Origin: Speluncibacter jeojiensis
Lineage (GTDB): Bacteria; Actinomycetota; Actinomycetes; Mycobacteriales; Mycobacteriaceae
DNA length: 64,000 bases
Assembly (NCBI RefSeq): GCF_029589495.1
Contig: NZ_JAAIVF010000001.1
Location: 992,001 to 1,056,000, forward strand
Direction of reading: 5' to 3'
Shown: in pieces, positions 8,461 through 15,950 of the stretch
Layout of the letters: every line of letters begins with the position of its first letter
Numbering within the stretch: position 1 is the stretch's first letter
Notes under the pieces: generated by a model
What the model was told of the DNA's origin: nothing
Database searches by the model: none
The model's input: the letters and a program-made list of their open reading frames with translations, nothing else
Position numbers and translations under genes: made by a program

Positions 8461-8548
8461 GCACTACCCACAGGCTTGCCATGTGACGCAATCCACACCT
8501 TGGCAAGGTGGTTCGCATTCGGTGAAACGGTCACCTACGGTTGTGATC

Positions 8549-9709
8549 ATGGCCACTACCAAGCCCCGCCGACGCCCCGGCAACGTTCGCGTCGAGGACC
8601 GTCACTACAGCGACTACAAAAACCGGGTGCGCACCACCCGGTGGACGACCAGCAAGGACGGCAAGCCGACCCCCATAGGCAAGCGCTGGATTGTTCGATG
8701 GGTTGACCTGAATGGGCGCGAAAAGTCGCTCAGCTTTGACAAGCGCAGCGCCGCTGACGACTGCGCCGCAAAGATCACGGCCGAGATCCATACCGGCATG
8801 TACAGCGACCCGCACACGGCCGGCGCGCGCTTCGAAGACATCGCCGACGGATGGTTGCGATCCCTCTCAAACAAGGCTCCCGCAACCCGCGCATCACATA
8901 CGTCGATTCTCAACAAGCATGTGCGCCCCTCGTTCGGCGACCGCGAGCTGTCCAGTATCACCAGATCCGAGATAGTCGACTGGGTTGCCAATCTCAGCGG
9001 CTCCGGCTTGTCCGCTGCGACCGTGCGCCGCGCGTTCGTGTGCCTTCGCGGCGTCCTCGCACTCGCCGTCGGCGAACACATCCGCACCGACCCGTCACAG
9101 GGAGTCAAGCTGCCTAAGCTTGCTGAACCGCGCGACCGGTTCCTCAGCAACGCAGAGGTGGCGAAGCTCGCATTGGAGCTCGACCCCGACAATGCGCTGA
9201 TGGTTCTAACGCTCGCGTACACCGGGCTGCGGTTCGGCGAGTTTGCAGCCCTCACCGTTGCGGACGTGGACACCGACAGGGGTGTCATCGATGTGCGCCG
9301 CTCGTTCTCCGAGACACACGGCTACGGCCCCACAAAGTCGGGCAAGTCCCGGCGCGTGCCGATCCCTCGTTCACTGCGGCTCACAATTTCAAAGCATCTG
9401 GGCGGGCGCGCCACCGACGCCGTGGCCTTCACAGCTCCCGGTGGCGGTCCGTTGCGGCGGGCGAACTGGGCGAAGCGGGTGCTGGCCCCGGCTGCCGAAC
9501 GTGCCGGACTCACACCCCTCACGCCTCATGATTTGCGCCACACCTATGCCTCCCTGAGTGCGCAGGCGGGAGTGAGAGTAGAGGTCGTGTCAGCAAATAT
9601 GGGCCACACCGACCCTGGGTTCACGATGCGTAGGTACATCGGCTTGTTTGAGGACGACTTGACCGCCTCCGCCGACCTTCTCGACGCCCGCATGGAGCTG
9701 GTGAGGTAA
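8549..9709 (+). CDS. int: Tyrosine site-specific integrase of the tRNA-Thr element
   Basis: This 386-aa phage-type tyrosine recombinase has an N-terminal arm-binding region, a SAM-like core-binding domain (FGDRELSSITRSEIVDWVANL), and a catalytic domain with Arg in TGLRFGEFAAL (about 226), H-x-x-R in HDLRHTYA (about 327-330), His in MGHTD and Tyr in RRYIGL (about 362). All catalytic residues are present, so it should be active. I start it at the ATG at 8549; the longer frame to 8249 has no protein-like sequence. The gene ends 120 bp from attR, the usual position for an integrase that uses a tRNA gene. Confidence 0.92.
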   Translation: MATTKPRRRPGNVRVEDRHYSDYKNRVRTTRWTTSKDGKPTPIGKRWIVRWVDLNGREKSLSFDKRSAADDCAAKITAEIHTGMYSDPHTAGARFEDIADGWLRSLSNKAPATRASHTSILNKHVRPSFGDRELSSITRSEIVDWVANLSGSGLSAATVRRAFVCLRGVLALAVGEHIRTDPSQGVKLPKLAEPRDRFLSNAEVAKLALELDPDNALMVLTLAYTGLRFGEFAALTVADVDTDRGVIDVRRSFSETHGYGPTKSGKSRRVPIPRSLRLTISKHLGGRATDAVAFTAPGGGPLRRANWAKRVLAPAAERAGLTPLTPHDLRHTYASLSAQAGVRVEVVSANMGHTDPGFTMRRYIGLFEDDLTASADLLDARMELVR

Positions 9710-9737
9710 CTATCGAAATGGGGCGGGTTCTGGCGGC

Positions 9738-9756
9738 GTGCGAACTGTGTGCGAAC
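9738..9756. repeat. Paired GTGCGAAC sites, right integrase arm
   Basis: GTGCGAAC at 9738 and 9749, 11 bp apart, mirrors the pair at the left end. The pair lies 74 bp inside the right att repeat, between the integrase stop and the core site. Confidence 0.65.
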
Positions 9757-9777
9757 CAGTGGCTCCAAAAACCAGTC

Positions 9778-9812
9778 AGGGCACCTTCCAACCTACTTGT
9801 GGAAGGTGCCCT
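9778..9812. terminator. Hairpin brought by the element, replaces tRNA terminator
   Basis: AGGGCACCTTCC and its exact complement form a 12-bp stem with an 11-base loop between the integrase and the tRNA. It can end both the integrase message and the tRNA transcript, whose own terminator is now 5.8 kb away. Confidence 0.75.
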
Positions 9813-9829
9813 CTAGCTGGTCTTTTCTG

Positions 9830-9876
9830 GTGGAGCCGCCTGTCGGAATCGAACCGACGACCTTTTCATTACGAGT
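9830..9876. repeat. attR: 47-bp direct repeat within intact tRNA-Thr
   Basis: Identical to 4060-4106. Here the repeat is part of a complete tRNA, so the element's attP half restores the 3' half of the gene. Confidence 0.9.
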
Positions 9877-9906
9877 GAAATGCTCTACCGACTGAGCTAA
9901 GGCGGC
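9834..9906 (-). tRNA. tRNA-Thr(CGT)
   Basis: A complete cloverleaf on the minus strand: acceptor GCCGCCT/AGGCGGC, D-arm GCTC/GAGC, anticodon stem TTTCA/TGAAA with loop CTCGTAA (anticodon CGT, codon ACG), and T-arm GTCGG/CCGAC. CCA is encoded next to it (9831-9833). It is the integration target of the element on its left. Confidence 0.93.
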
Positions 9907-9993
9907 GTGGCGCGACCTTGCAGTCGAGCCGTAGGGAGTCTAACGGCTCACCCGGCAGATACGAAAACCGGCTCGTCACCTGCGCAGATTCGG

Positions 9994-11184
9994 CTACCGG
10001 ACCGCCGCGCCGAGCTTGGCCACCAACGCGTCGACGGCGATCTTCGGCTTGACGTTGAGCTCGAGCGCCTCGCGGCAGTCGAGCACCGCCTCGATCGAGG
10101 TGAGCATCGCCTCCGCACTGGTCTGCGACGCCAGTTCCCGCACCTCGTCGGCGTGGTCGGGATGGGTCAGCGGCGCCGCGGACCCGCAGCTGACGACGAG
10201 CGCGTCCCGGTAGAAGCCGGCCAGATCGATCAGCGCGCGGTCCAGGGCGTCGCGCTGCGAACGTGTCGCCCGCGACTTCTGCCGCCGCTCCAGATCCTTG
10301 AGCGCACCCGCCGAACCACGCAGCGCCCCGGCCGTCCCCTTGCCGGTTCCGCCGCCGCCGAGCGCCGTCTTCAGCTCCTCGGTCTCGCGTTCGTCGCGCT
10401 CCGCGTTCGTCGACTTCGCCTCGGACTCGGCGGCCTTGACGAGATCCTCGGCCAGCCCGTACCCGCCGCCGGGCCGCAGCACGCTCTTCGGGATGCGCAG
10501 CGCGTGCTGCCGCCGCTCCCGCGCCTCCGGATCCGTCGCCAGCCGTCGAGCTCGGCCCACGTGCCCGCCCCCGACCGACGCGGCCCACGTCGCGGTCTGC
10601 TCGTCCAGACCGTCCCGCTCGCGCAGCACCTGGGCGATCGATTCGACGGTCGGCGTGCGCAGCGCCACGTGCCGGCAGCGTGAGCGCAGCGTGACCGCGA
10701 TGTCCTCGGGATCCACCGACGGCGCGCACAGCAGGAACACCGTGCGATCCGGCGGCTCCTCCACCACCTTGAGCAGTGCGTTCGCGGCGCTCTCGGTCAG
10801 CCGGTCCGCGTCCTCGACCACCACGATCTGCCACTGCCCGGTCGTCGGCCGCCGAGACGCTGTCTGCACGATCGCGCGCATCTCCTTCACCGAGATGCTC
10901 AGCCCCTCGGGCACCACACGCCGCACGTCGCCGTGGGTGCCGGCCATCGTCGTCGTGCAGGCGTGGCACTCGCCGCAGCCGGGCTCGCCGTCCGACGTGC
11001 ACTGCAGCGCGGCCGCGAAGCACACCGCCGCGATCGAGCGCCCCGATCCCGGCGGCCCGGTGAACAGCCACGCGTGGGTCATCCCCGACCCGGCGGGCTC
11101 GGCCCGGCGCGCGGCACGGGCGGCCGCCACGAGTTCGGATTCGACCTCGTGCTGCCCGACCAACCGCTCGAAGACACGCGACAC
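9994..11184 (-). CDS. holB: DNA polymerase III subunit delta'
   Basis: A clamp-loader subunit of 396 aa, similar in gene position to Rv3644c. The N-terminus FERLVGQHEVESELVAAA is typical. The P-loop is degenerate (TGPPGSGRS, with Arg in place of the usual Lys), as expected for delta', which does not hydrolyse ATP. A four-cysteine zinc motif lies in the segment CTSDGEPGCGECHAC. The sensor region VVVEDADRLTESAANALLK and the SRC motif (LRSRCRH) are present. The middle has an Ala/Gly/Lys-rich insert. I start it at GTG 11184 (VSRVFERLVG); the frame stays open far beyond but that is antisense to the cyclase gene. It is divergent from the first cyclase. Confidence 0.9.
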   Translation of the reverse strand: MSRVFERLVGQHEVESELVAAARAARRAEPAGSGMTHAWLFTGPPGSGRSIAAVCFAAALQCTSDGEPGCGECHACTTTMAGTHGDVRRVVPEGLSISVKEMRAIVQTASRRPTTGQWQIVVVEDADRLTESAANALLKVVEEPPDRTVFLLCAPSVDPEDIAVTLRSRCRHVALRTPTVESIAQVLRERDGLDEQTATWAASVGGGHVGRARRLATDPEARERRQHALRIPKSVLRPGGGYGLAEDLVKAAESEAKSTNAERDERETEELKTALGGGGTGKGTAGALRGSAGALKDLERRQKSRATRSQRDALDRALIDLAGFYRDALVVSCGSAAPLTHPDHADEVRELASQTSAEAMLTSIEAVLDCREALELNVKPKIAVDALVAKLGAAVR

Positions 11185-11247
11185 ACCAGGGAGCGTAGTC
11201 GCGGCTGCCGACACCGCTCGGGCCACTCGGCCGACTACCGTGATGAC

Positions 11248-12762
11248 GTGCGCCGTCTCTGGAAGTTCGTTCGCTGGCTGCTGCGAACGCGCTGGCCCGC
11301 ATACGCGGCGACCATGCTCCAGGCGAACGTCGTCGGCGCCGTCGGTGTGATCGTGTGCGTCCGGATCCTCATGCCCGTCATCGACGTGCCGAGCAGCTTC
11401 ACCACCACGAACACCATCATCTTCGCCGTCTATCTCGCGGTGGGGGTGATCGTCGGCGGTGTGGGCGGCGTCCTCCTCATCTACCCTGTCCTCGCCTGGC
11501 AGCGGCGCGGCGGTCCGGTCGCGCCCGAGGTCCGGTTGCGCGCGATGCGGATCCCCGCGCTGCACGCGGTGCTGCACGGCGTGCTGTGGCTGGTCGGGAT
11601 CGCGCTCTTCGTGCTGGCCGCGCTCCCCGCACCGAACAACTACGCGCTGACCATCGGCATCGCCGGTGTGCTCGGCGGGATCACCACCTGCGCGGTCGGC
11701 TACCTGCAGGCCGAGCGGCTGCTGCGCCCGATCGCGGCCGCCGCGCTCAGCGACGGCGTGCTGGAGACCGCCAACGCGCCGTCGGTGTCCCGTCGGATCA
11801 TGCTGGCCTGGCTCACCTGCACCGGCATCCCCGTGGTGGGGATCGTGGTGATGGTCGCCGGCTACGAGATGGGCATCCTGGTGAGCACGCCCGACCGGGT
11901 GCAGACGGTGGTGCTGATCGTTGCGGCGATCACGCTCGCGGTCGGCTTCCTGACCTTCCGGCTCGCCGGTGCCGCCATCGGCGACCCGATCCGTCAACTG
12001 CGCCACGCCCAGCAGGAGGTCGAGCGCGGCAACCTGCAGACGTCCGTGCAGATCTTCGACGGCAGCGAGCTGGGCATCCTGCAGGCCGGCTTCAACGACC
12101 TGGTCGCCGCGCTGTCCGAACGCCAGCAGCTGCGCGACCTGTTCGGCCGCTACGTCGGCGAGGACGTCGCCCGCCGCGCCCTCGAACGCGGCACCGAACT
12201 CGGCGGCGAGGAACGCGACGTCGCGGTGCTGTTCGTCGACCTCGTCGGCTCCACCCGGCTGGCATCGACCAATCCGCCGCAGACCGTGGTGGCGCTGCTC
12301 AACGACTTCTTTCGCGAGATCGTCGACGTCGTCGACCGGCACGGCGGGTTCGTCAACAAGTTCCAGGGTGACGCTGCACTGGCCATCTTCGGCGCGCCGA
12401 TCGGGCACCCGGACGCGCCCGGTGGGGCGCTGGCCGCGGCCCGCGAGCTCGAGCAACGCCTGGAGCTGGTGCTCGGCCCCGGCGAATTCGGCATCGGGGT
12501 GAGCGCGGGCCGCGCGGTCGCCGGCCACATCGGCGCCGCCGCCCGCTTCGAGTTCACTGTCATCGGAGATCCCGTCAACGAGGCCGCCCGCCTGACCGAA
12601 CTGGCCAAGCACGAACCCCGCGGGGTCCTCGCCTCCGCCGCCGCGGTCCAGCTCGCGGGCGATACCGAGGCCTTCCGCTGGGAGGTCGACGAGACCGTCC
12701 AGCTGCGTGGACGCCGCTTCCCCACCCAGCTCGCCCGGCCCCGCGAGGCCCTCGTGGGCTGA
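11248..12762 (+). CDS. Membrane class III adenylate cyclase, first of three
   Basis: This 504-aa protein has about six N-terminal membrane segments (residues 18-250), a HAMP domain (about 245-300) and a C-terminal class III cyclase domain. The two metal-binding Asp (FVDLVGST and FQGDAAL), the substrate-selecting Lys (FVNKFQGD) and Asp (VIGDPVNEAARL) fit an ATP-using, active cyclase. It is related to Rv3645 and Rv1318c-Rv1320c of M. tuberculosis and occupies the Rv3645 position. GTG 11248 is chosen because it gives the conserved RRLWKFVRWLLRTRWPAY start also seen in the two paralogues. It makes cAMP, for which a receptor is encoded at 51484. Confidence 0.9.
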   Translation: MRRLWKFVRWLLRTRWPAYAATMLQANVVGAVGVIVCVRILMPVIDVPSSFTTTNTIIFAVYLAVGVIVGGVGGVLLIYPVLAWQRRGGPVAPEVRLRAMRIPALHAVLHGVLWLVGIALFVLAALPAPNNYALTIGIAGVLGGITTCAVGYLQAERLLRPIAAAALSDGVLETANAPSVSRRIMLAWLTCTGIPVVGIVVMVAGYEMGILVSTPDRVQTVVLIVAAITLAVGFLTFRLAGAAIGDPIRQLRHAQQEVERGNLQTSVQIFDGSELGILQAGFNDLVAALSERQQLRDLFGRYVGEDVARRALERGTELGGEERDVAVLFVDLVGSTRLASTNPPQTVVALLNDFFREIVDVVDRHGGFVNKFQGDAALAIFGAPIGHPDAPGGALAAARELEQRLELVLGPGEFGIGVSAGRAVAGHIGAAARFEFTVIGDPVNEAARLTELAKHEPRGVLASAAAVQLAGDTEAFRWEVDETVQLRGRRFPTQLARPREALVG

Positions 12763-12837
12763 CCCGCCAGCGGTGACCGATCGATCAGTGGGATGCGCAC
12801 ATGCCGCGCATCACAACACCGACTACCCTGAAGCCAC

Positions 12838-14388
12838 GTGAGCCGAGTGATGAAGACAGCACGCTGGCTGTTTTCGACCCCTTGGCCCATGTACGTGGCC
12901 GGGATGGTGCAGGCGAACCTCGTCGGCGCACTGTTCCTCTTCCTGTTCCTGCGCTACGGGTTGTCCGTGCGCGACGTCATCGACATGCAGCACGTGGCCC
13001 TGCTCAACCAGGGACTGTTCGCCGCGTACCTGATCATCAGCGTGATCGTCGACGCGCTGGTCGCGCTCAAACTCATCTATCCGGTGCTGATGTGGCAGCG
13101 GCACGGCGGCACCGGCCCCCGGGCCGCGGCCGCCCGGGTGCGGGCGCTGCGGATGCCGGCGCTGCAGGCCTACGTGCACGTCGGCATGTGGCTGGTCGGC
13201 GGCGTCATCTTCGTCGTGGTGAACCTGCGGACCTCCGGGGTCCTGGCCTTCGCCATCGCCGTCGCCGTCGCCCTCGGTGCGGCCATGACCACCTCGATCG
13301 GCTACCTCCAGGCCGAGCGGATCCTGCGTCCGGTCGCCACCGCCGCGCTCGCCGAGGGCGTGACGGAGGTCCACCACGTCCGCACCGCCGGCACCAGGAT
13401 CGTGCTCGCCTGGAGCCTGGGCACCGGGATTCCCGTGCTCGGGCTGCTGCTCGTCGTCGCCTCCCAGAAGATGGGCCTGACCAGCGCAGACGTGGGCAGT
13501 CTGCGCAATGCGGTCATCGCGCTCGCGCTCAGCGCGCTGCTGTGCGGGTTCCTCGCCATCAAGCTGGTCGCCAGCGCGATCGGCGACCCGATCCGCTCGC
13601 TGACCGAGGCGCAGCGCAAGGTCCGCGAGGGCGACCTGAACACCACCGTGCACGTCTACGACGCCAGCGACCTGGGCATGCTGCAGACCGGCTTCAACGA
13701 CATGGTCCGGGACCTGCGCGAGCGCCAGGAGTTGCGCGACCTGTTCGGCCGCTACGTCGGCGAGGACGTCGCCCGCCGGGCCCTCGAACGCGGCACCGAA
13801 CTCGGCGGCGAGGAACGCGGGATCGCGGTGCTGTTCGTCGACCTCGTCGGCTCCACCCACCTGGCCTCGACCAACTCCCCCGACACCGTGGTAGCCCTGC
13901 TCAACGACTTCTTCCGCGAGATCGTCGACGTCGTCGGGCGCAACGGCGGGTTCGTCAACAAGTTCCTGGGCGACGCGGCGCTGGCCATCTTCGGCGCCCC
14001 GCTCGAGCACCCCGACGCGCCCGGCGGGGCGCTCGCAGCGGCACGTGAGCTGCGCGAACGGCTCGACGTGGTGCTCGGCCCGGGCGAGTACGGCATCGGC
14101 GTGAGCGCCGGCCGCGCGGTCGCCGGGCACGTCGGCGCGGCCGCCCGCTTCGAGTTCACCGTGATCGGCGACCCCGTCAACGAGGCCGCCCGCCTGACCG
14201 AACTGGCCAAGCACGAGCCCGGTGGCGTCCTCGCCTCCGCCGTGACGATCCAGTCGGCACGCGATGTCGAGGCCTTCCAATGGGAGGTCGACGAGACCGT
14301 CCAGCTGCGGGGCCGCGCCCTGCCCACCCAGCTGGCGCGCCCGATCGCCATCGTCAGGACGGATCGCGGCGGTCCCGTACCGGCCTGA
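12838..14388 (+). CDS. Membrane class III adenylate cyclase, second of three
   Basis: This 516-aa paralogue of the preceding gene has the same layout: six membrane helices, HAMP, then a cyclase domain with FVDLVGST, FVNKFLGDAAL and VIGDPVNEAARL. The cyclase halves of genes one and two are nearly identical over long runs (for example LFGRYVGEDVARRALERGTE), while the membrane domains differ much more, so the input domain is diverging faster than the output. It starts with GTG 75 bp after the first gene; an internal ATG at 12850 is also possible. The three cyclases probably form an operon. Confidence 0.9.
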   Translation: MSRVMKTARWLFSTPWPMYVAGMVQANLVGALFLFLFLRYGLSVRDVIDMQHVALLNQGLFAAYLIISVIVDALVALKLIYPVLMWQRHGGTGPRAAAARVRALRMPALQAYVHVGMWLVGGVIFVVVNLRTSGVLAFAIAVAVALGAAMTTSIGYLQAERILRPVATAALAEGVTEVHHVRTAGTRIVLAWSLGTGIPVLGLLLVVASQKMGLTSADVGSLRNAVIALALSALLCGFLAIKLVASAIGDPIRSLTEAQRKVREGDLNTTVHVYDASDLGMLQTGFNDMVRDLRERQELRDLFGRYVGEDVARRALERGTELGGEERGIAVLFVDLVGSTHLASTNSPDTVVALLNDFFREIVDVVGRNGGFVNKFLGDAALAIFGAPLEHPDAPGGALAAARELRERLDVVLGPGEYGIGVSAGRAVAGHVGAAARFEFTVIGDPVNEAARLTELAKHEPGGVLASAVTIQSARDVEAFQWEVDETVQLRGRALPTQLARPIAIVRTDRGGPVPA

Positions 14389-14428
14389 ACCCCACCGCAG
14401 GCGCGGCGTCATCGGCTAGCGTGAAGCC

Positions 14429-15934
14429 GTGCGCCGCACGCCCACCCCGGCGCGGTGGTGGCGAACCGCCCCTTGGCCGGCCTACATCCTCGGGACGACC
14501 CTGGCCAACGTGGTGGGCGCGGTCTTCCTCTATCTGCTGCTGCGGCTGGCGCTGCCACCGGTGGTCAACGACCTGGCCGAGCGGACCCTGCCGTTGTTCG
14601 TCGCCAGCGTCCTGGTGGGTACCGCGGTCGCGATCCTGAGCACCGAACTGCTGATCGCCCCCATCCTGTGCTGGCAGCTGCAGGGCACCACCGGACCCGA
14701 CGCGCAGCGCGCCCGCATCCGCGCCATCCGGTTGCCGACGCTGCAGACCCTGTACCTCGGGGCCGTCTGGCTGATCGCCGGCGTCCTGTTCACGGTGGTC
14801 GCGGCCCGGTCGTCCGGCGCGCTGGTGGTGGTCACGGTGGTGTCGGTGCTGCTCGGCGGCGCGGCCAGCTGCACCCTGAGCTACCTGTTCGGCGAGCGGA
14901 TCCTGCGTCCGATCACAACCGCGGCACTGTCCGAGGGCGTACCCGGGCACGTCGCAGCACCGAAGGTGGGTACCCGGATCGTGCTGGTGTGGGGGCTCGG
15001 CACCGGCATTCCGGTCCTCGGCATCCTGCTGGTCGCGGCGTCCCGCGGTCTCGGCTCGGGCGGACACGACCAGCCCGACATCCGCGGCGCGGTGATCGCG
15101 CTGAGCGTCGCGGCGCTGGTATTCGGGCTACTGGCGATCCGGCTGGTCGCGGGCGCGGTCGCCGACCCGGTCCAGTCCCTGCACGAGGGCGTGCGCCGGG
15201 TCCGCGGCGGCGACCTCTCCGCGACGGTGAAGGTCTACGACACCAGCCAGCTGGGAGCGCTGCAGGCCGGGTTCAACGACATGGTCGCCGGGCTGGCCGA
15301 GCGCGACCGGCTGCGCGACCTGTTCGGTCGCTACGTCGGCGAGGACGTGGCCCGGCGCGCACTCGAGCGGGGCACCACGCTGTCCGGCGAGGAGCGCAAC
15401 GTCGCAGTGCTGTTCGTCGACCTCGTCGGGTCGACCGGCCTGGCCGCCCACCAGGGCGCCGAGTCGGTCGCCGCGCTGCTCAACCGGTTCTTCCGCGTCG
15501 TGGTCGAGGTCATCGCCGCCCATGGCGGCTACGTCAACAAGTTCGAGGGCGACGCCGCGCTCGCGGTGTTCGGCGCGCCCATCGAACACGGCAACGCGTA
15601 CACCGGGGCGCTGCGCGCCGCCCGCGAACTGCACACCCGGCTGGCCGCGCTGGCGGACGCCGGCATCGGCGTCTCCTCCGGGCGGGTGTTCGCCGGGCAC
15701 ATCGGCGCCGCGGAACGATTCGAATACACGGTGGTCGGCGACCCGGTCAACGAGGCCGCCCGCCTGACCGACCTGGCCAAGAGCGCGCCCGGTGCGGTCC
15801 TGGCCGCCGCCGACACGGTCGGGCTGGCCGGTGACGACGAGGCCCGACACTGGACGGTCACCGGGTCGACCCTGCTGCGCGGACGCACCGCACCCACCCG
15901 ACTGGCCAGGCCTCGCGCGGTCGAGAGCCCCTGA
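14429..15934 (+). CDS. Membrane class III adenylate cyclase, third of three
   Basis: This 501-aa third copy is more diverged than the other two but keeps every catalytic residue: FVDLVGST, YVNKFEGDAAL and VVGDPVNEAARL. It has six predicted membrane helices and a HAMP linker (ADPVQSLHEGVRRVRGGDLS). The GTG start lies 41 bp after the second gene. The gene is convergent with topA, the two stop codons being only about 17 bp apart, with no obvious hairpin between them. Confidence 0.9.
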   Translation: MRRTPTPARWWRTAPWPAYILGTTLANVVGAVFLYLLLRLALPPVVNDLAERTLPLFVASVLVGTAVAILSTELLIAPILCWQLQGTTGPDAQRARIRAIRLPTLQTLYLGAVWLIAGVLFTVVAARSSGALVVVTVVSVLLGGAASCTLSYLFGERILRPITTAALSEGVPGHVAAPKVGTRIVLVWGLGTGIPVLGILLVAASRGLGSGGHDQPDIRGAVIALSVAALVFGLLAIRLVAGAVADPVQSLHEGVRRVRGGDLSATVKVYDTSQLGALQAGFNDMVAGLAERDRLRDLFGRYVGEDVARRALERGTTLSGEERNVAVLFVDLVGSTGLAAHQGAESVAALLNRFFRVVVEVIAAHGGYVNKFEGDAALAVFGAPIEHGNAYTGALRAARELHTRLAALADAGIGVSSGRVFAGHIGAAERFEYTVVGDPVNEAARLTDLAKSAPGAVLAAADTVGLAGDDEARHWTVTGSTLLRGRTAPTRLARPRAVESP

Positions 15935-15950
15935 GCGCGAAGAGCTTCCG

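Larger units (their letters stand above)
4060..9876. mobile_element. Integrative element in tRNA-Thr, satellite-like or small replicating element
   Basis: A 5.8-kb element is bounded by 47-bp identical direct repeats (4060-4106 and 9830-9876) that correspond to the 3' half of tRNA-Thr(CGT). Inside are a tyrosine integrase next to the tRNA, a 62-aa excisionase-like protein, a DnaB-N-like protein plus a RecA-like ATPase, three small genes and one secreted protein. Apart from the integrase and the secreted protein, the genes run leftwards as one overlapping operon. There are no capsid, tail or transfer genes, so it is not a full prophage or conjugative element. Integrase, excisionase, replication genes and a possible small-terminase-like gene are the layout of phage-inducible islands. 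A small replicating integrative plasmid is the alternative. Confidence 0.85.

Noticed and set aside
9994-12612. An 872-codon version of holB
   Set aside because: The part beyond 11184 is antisense to the first adenylate cyclase and has no protein-like pattern.
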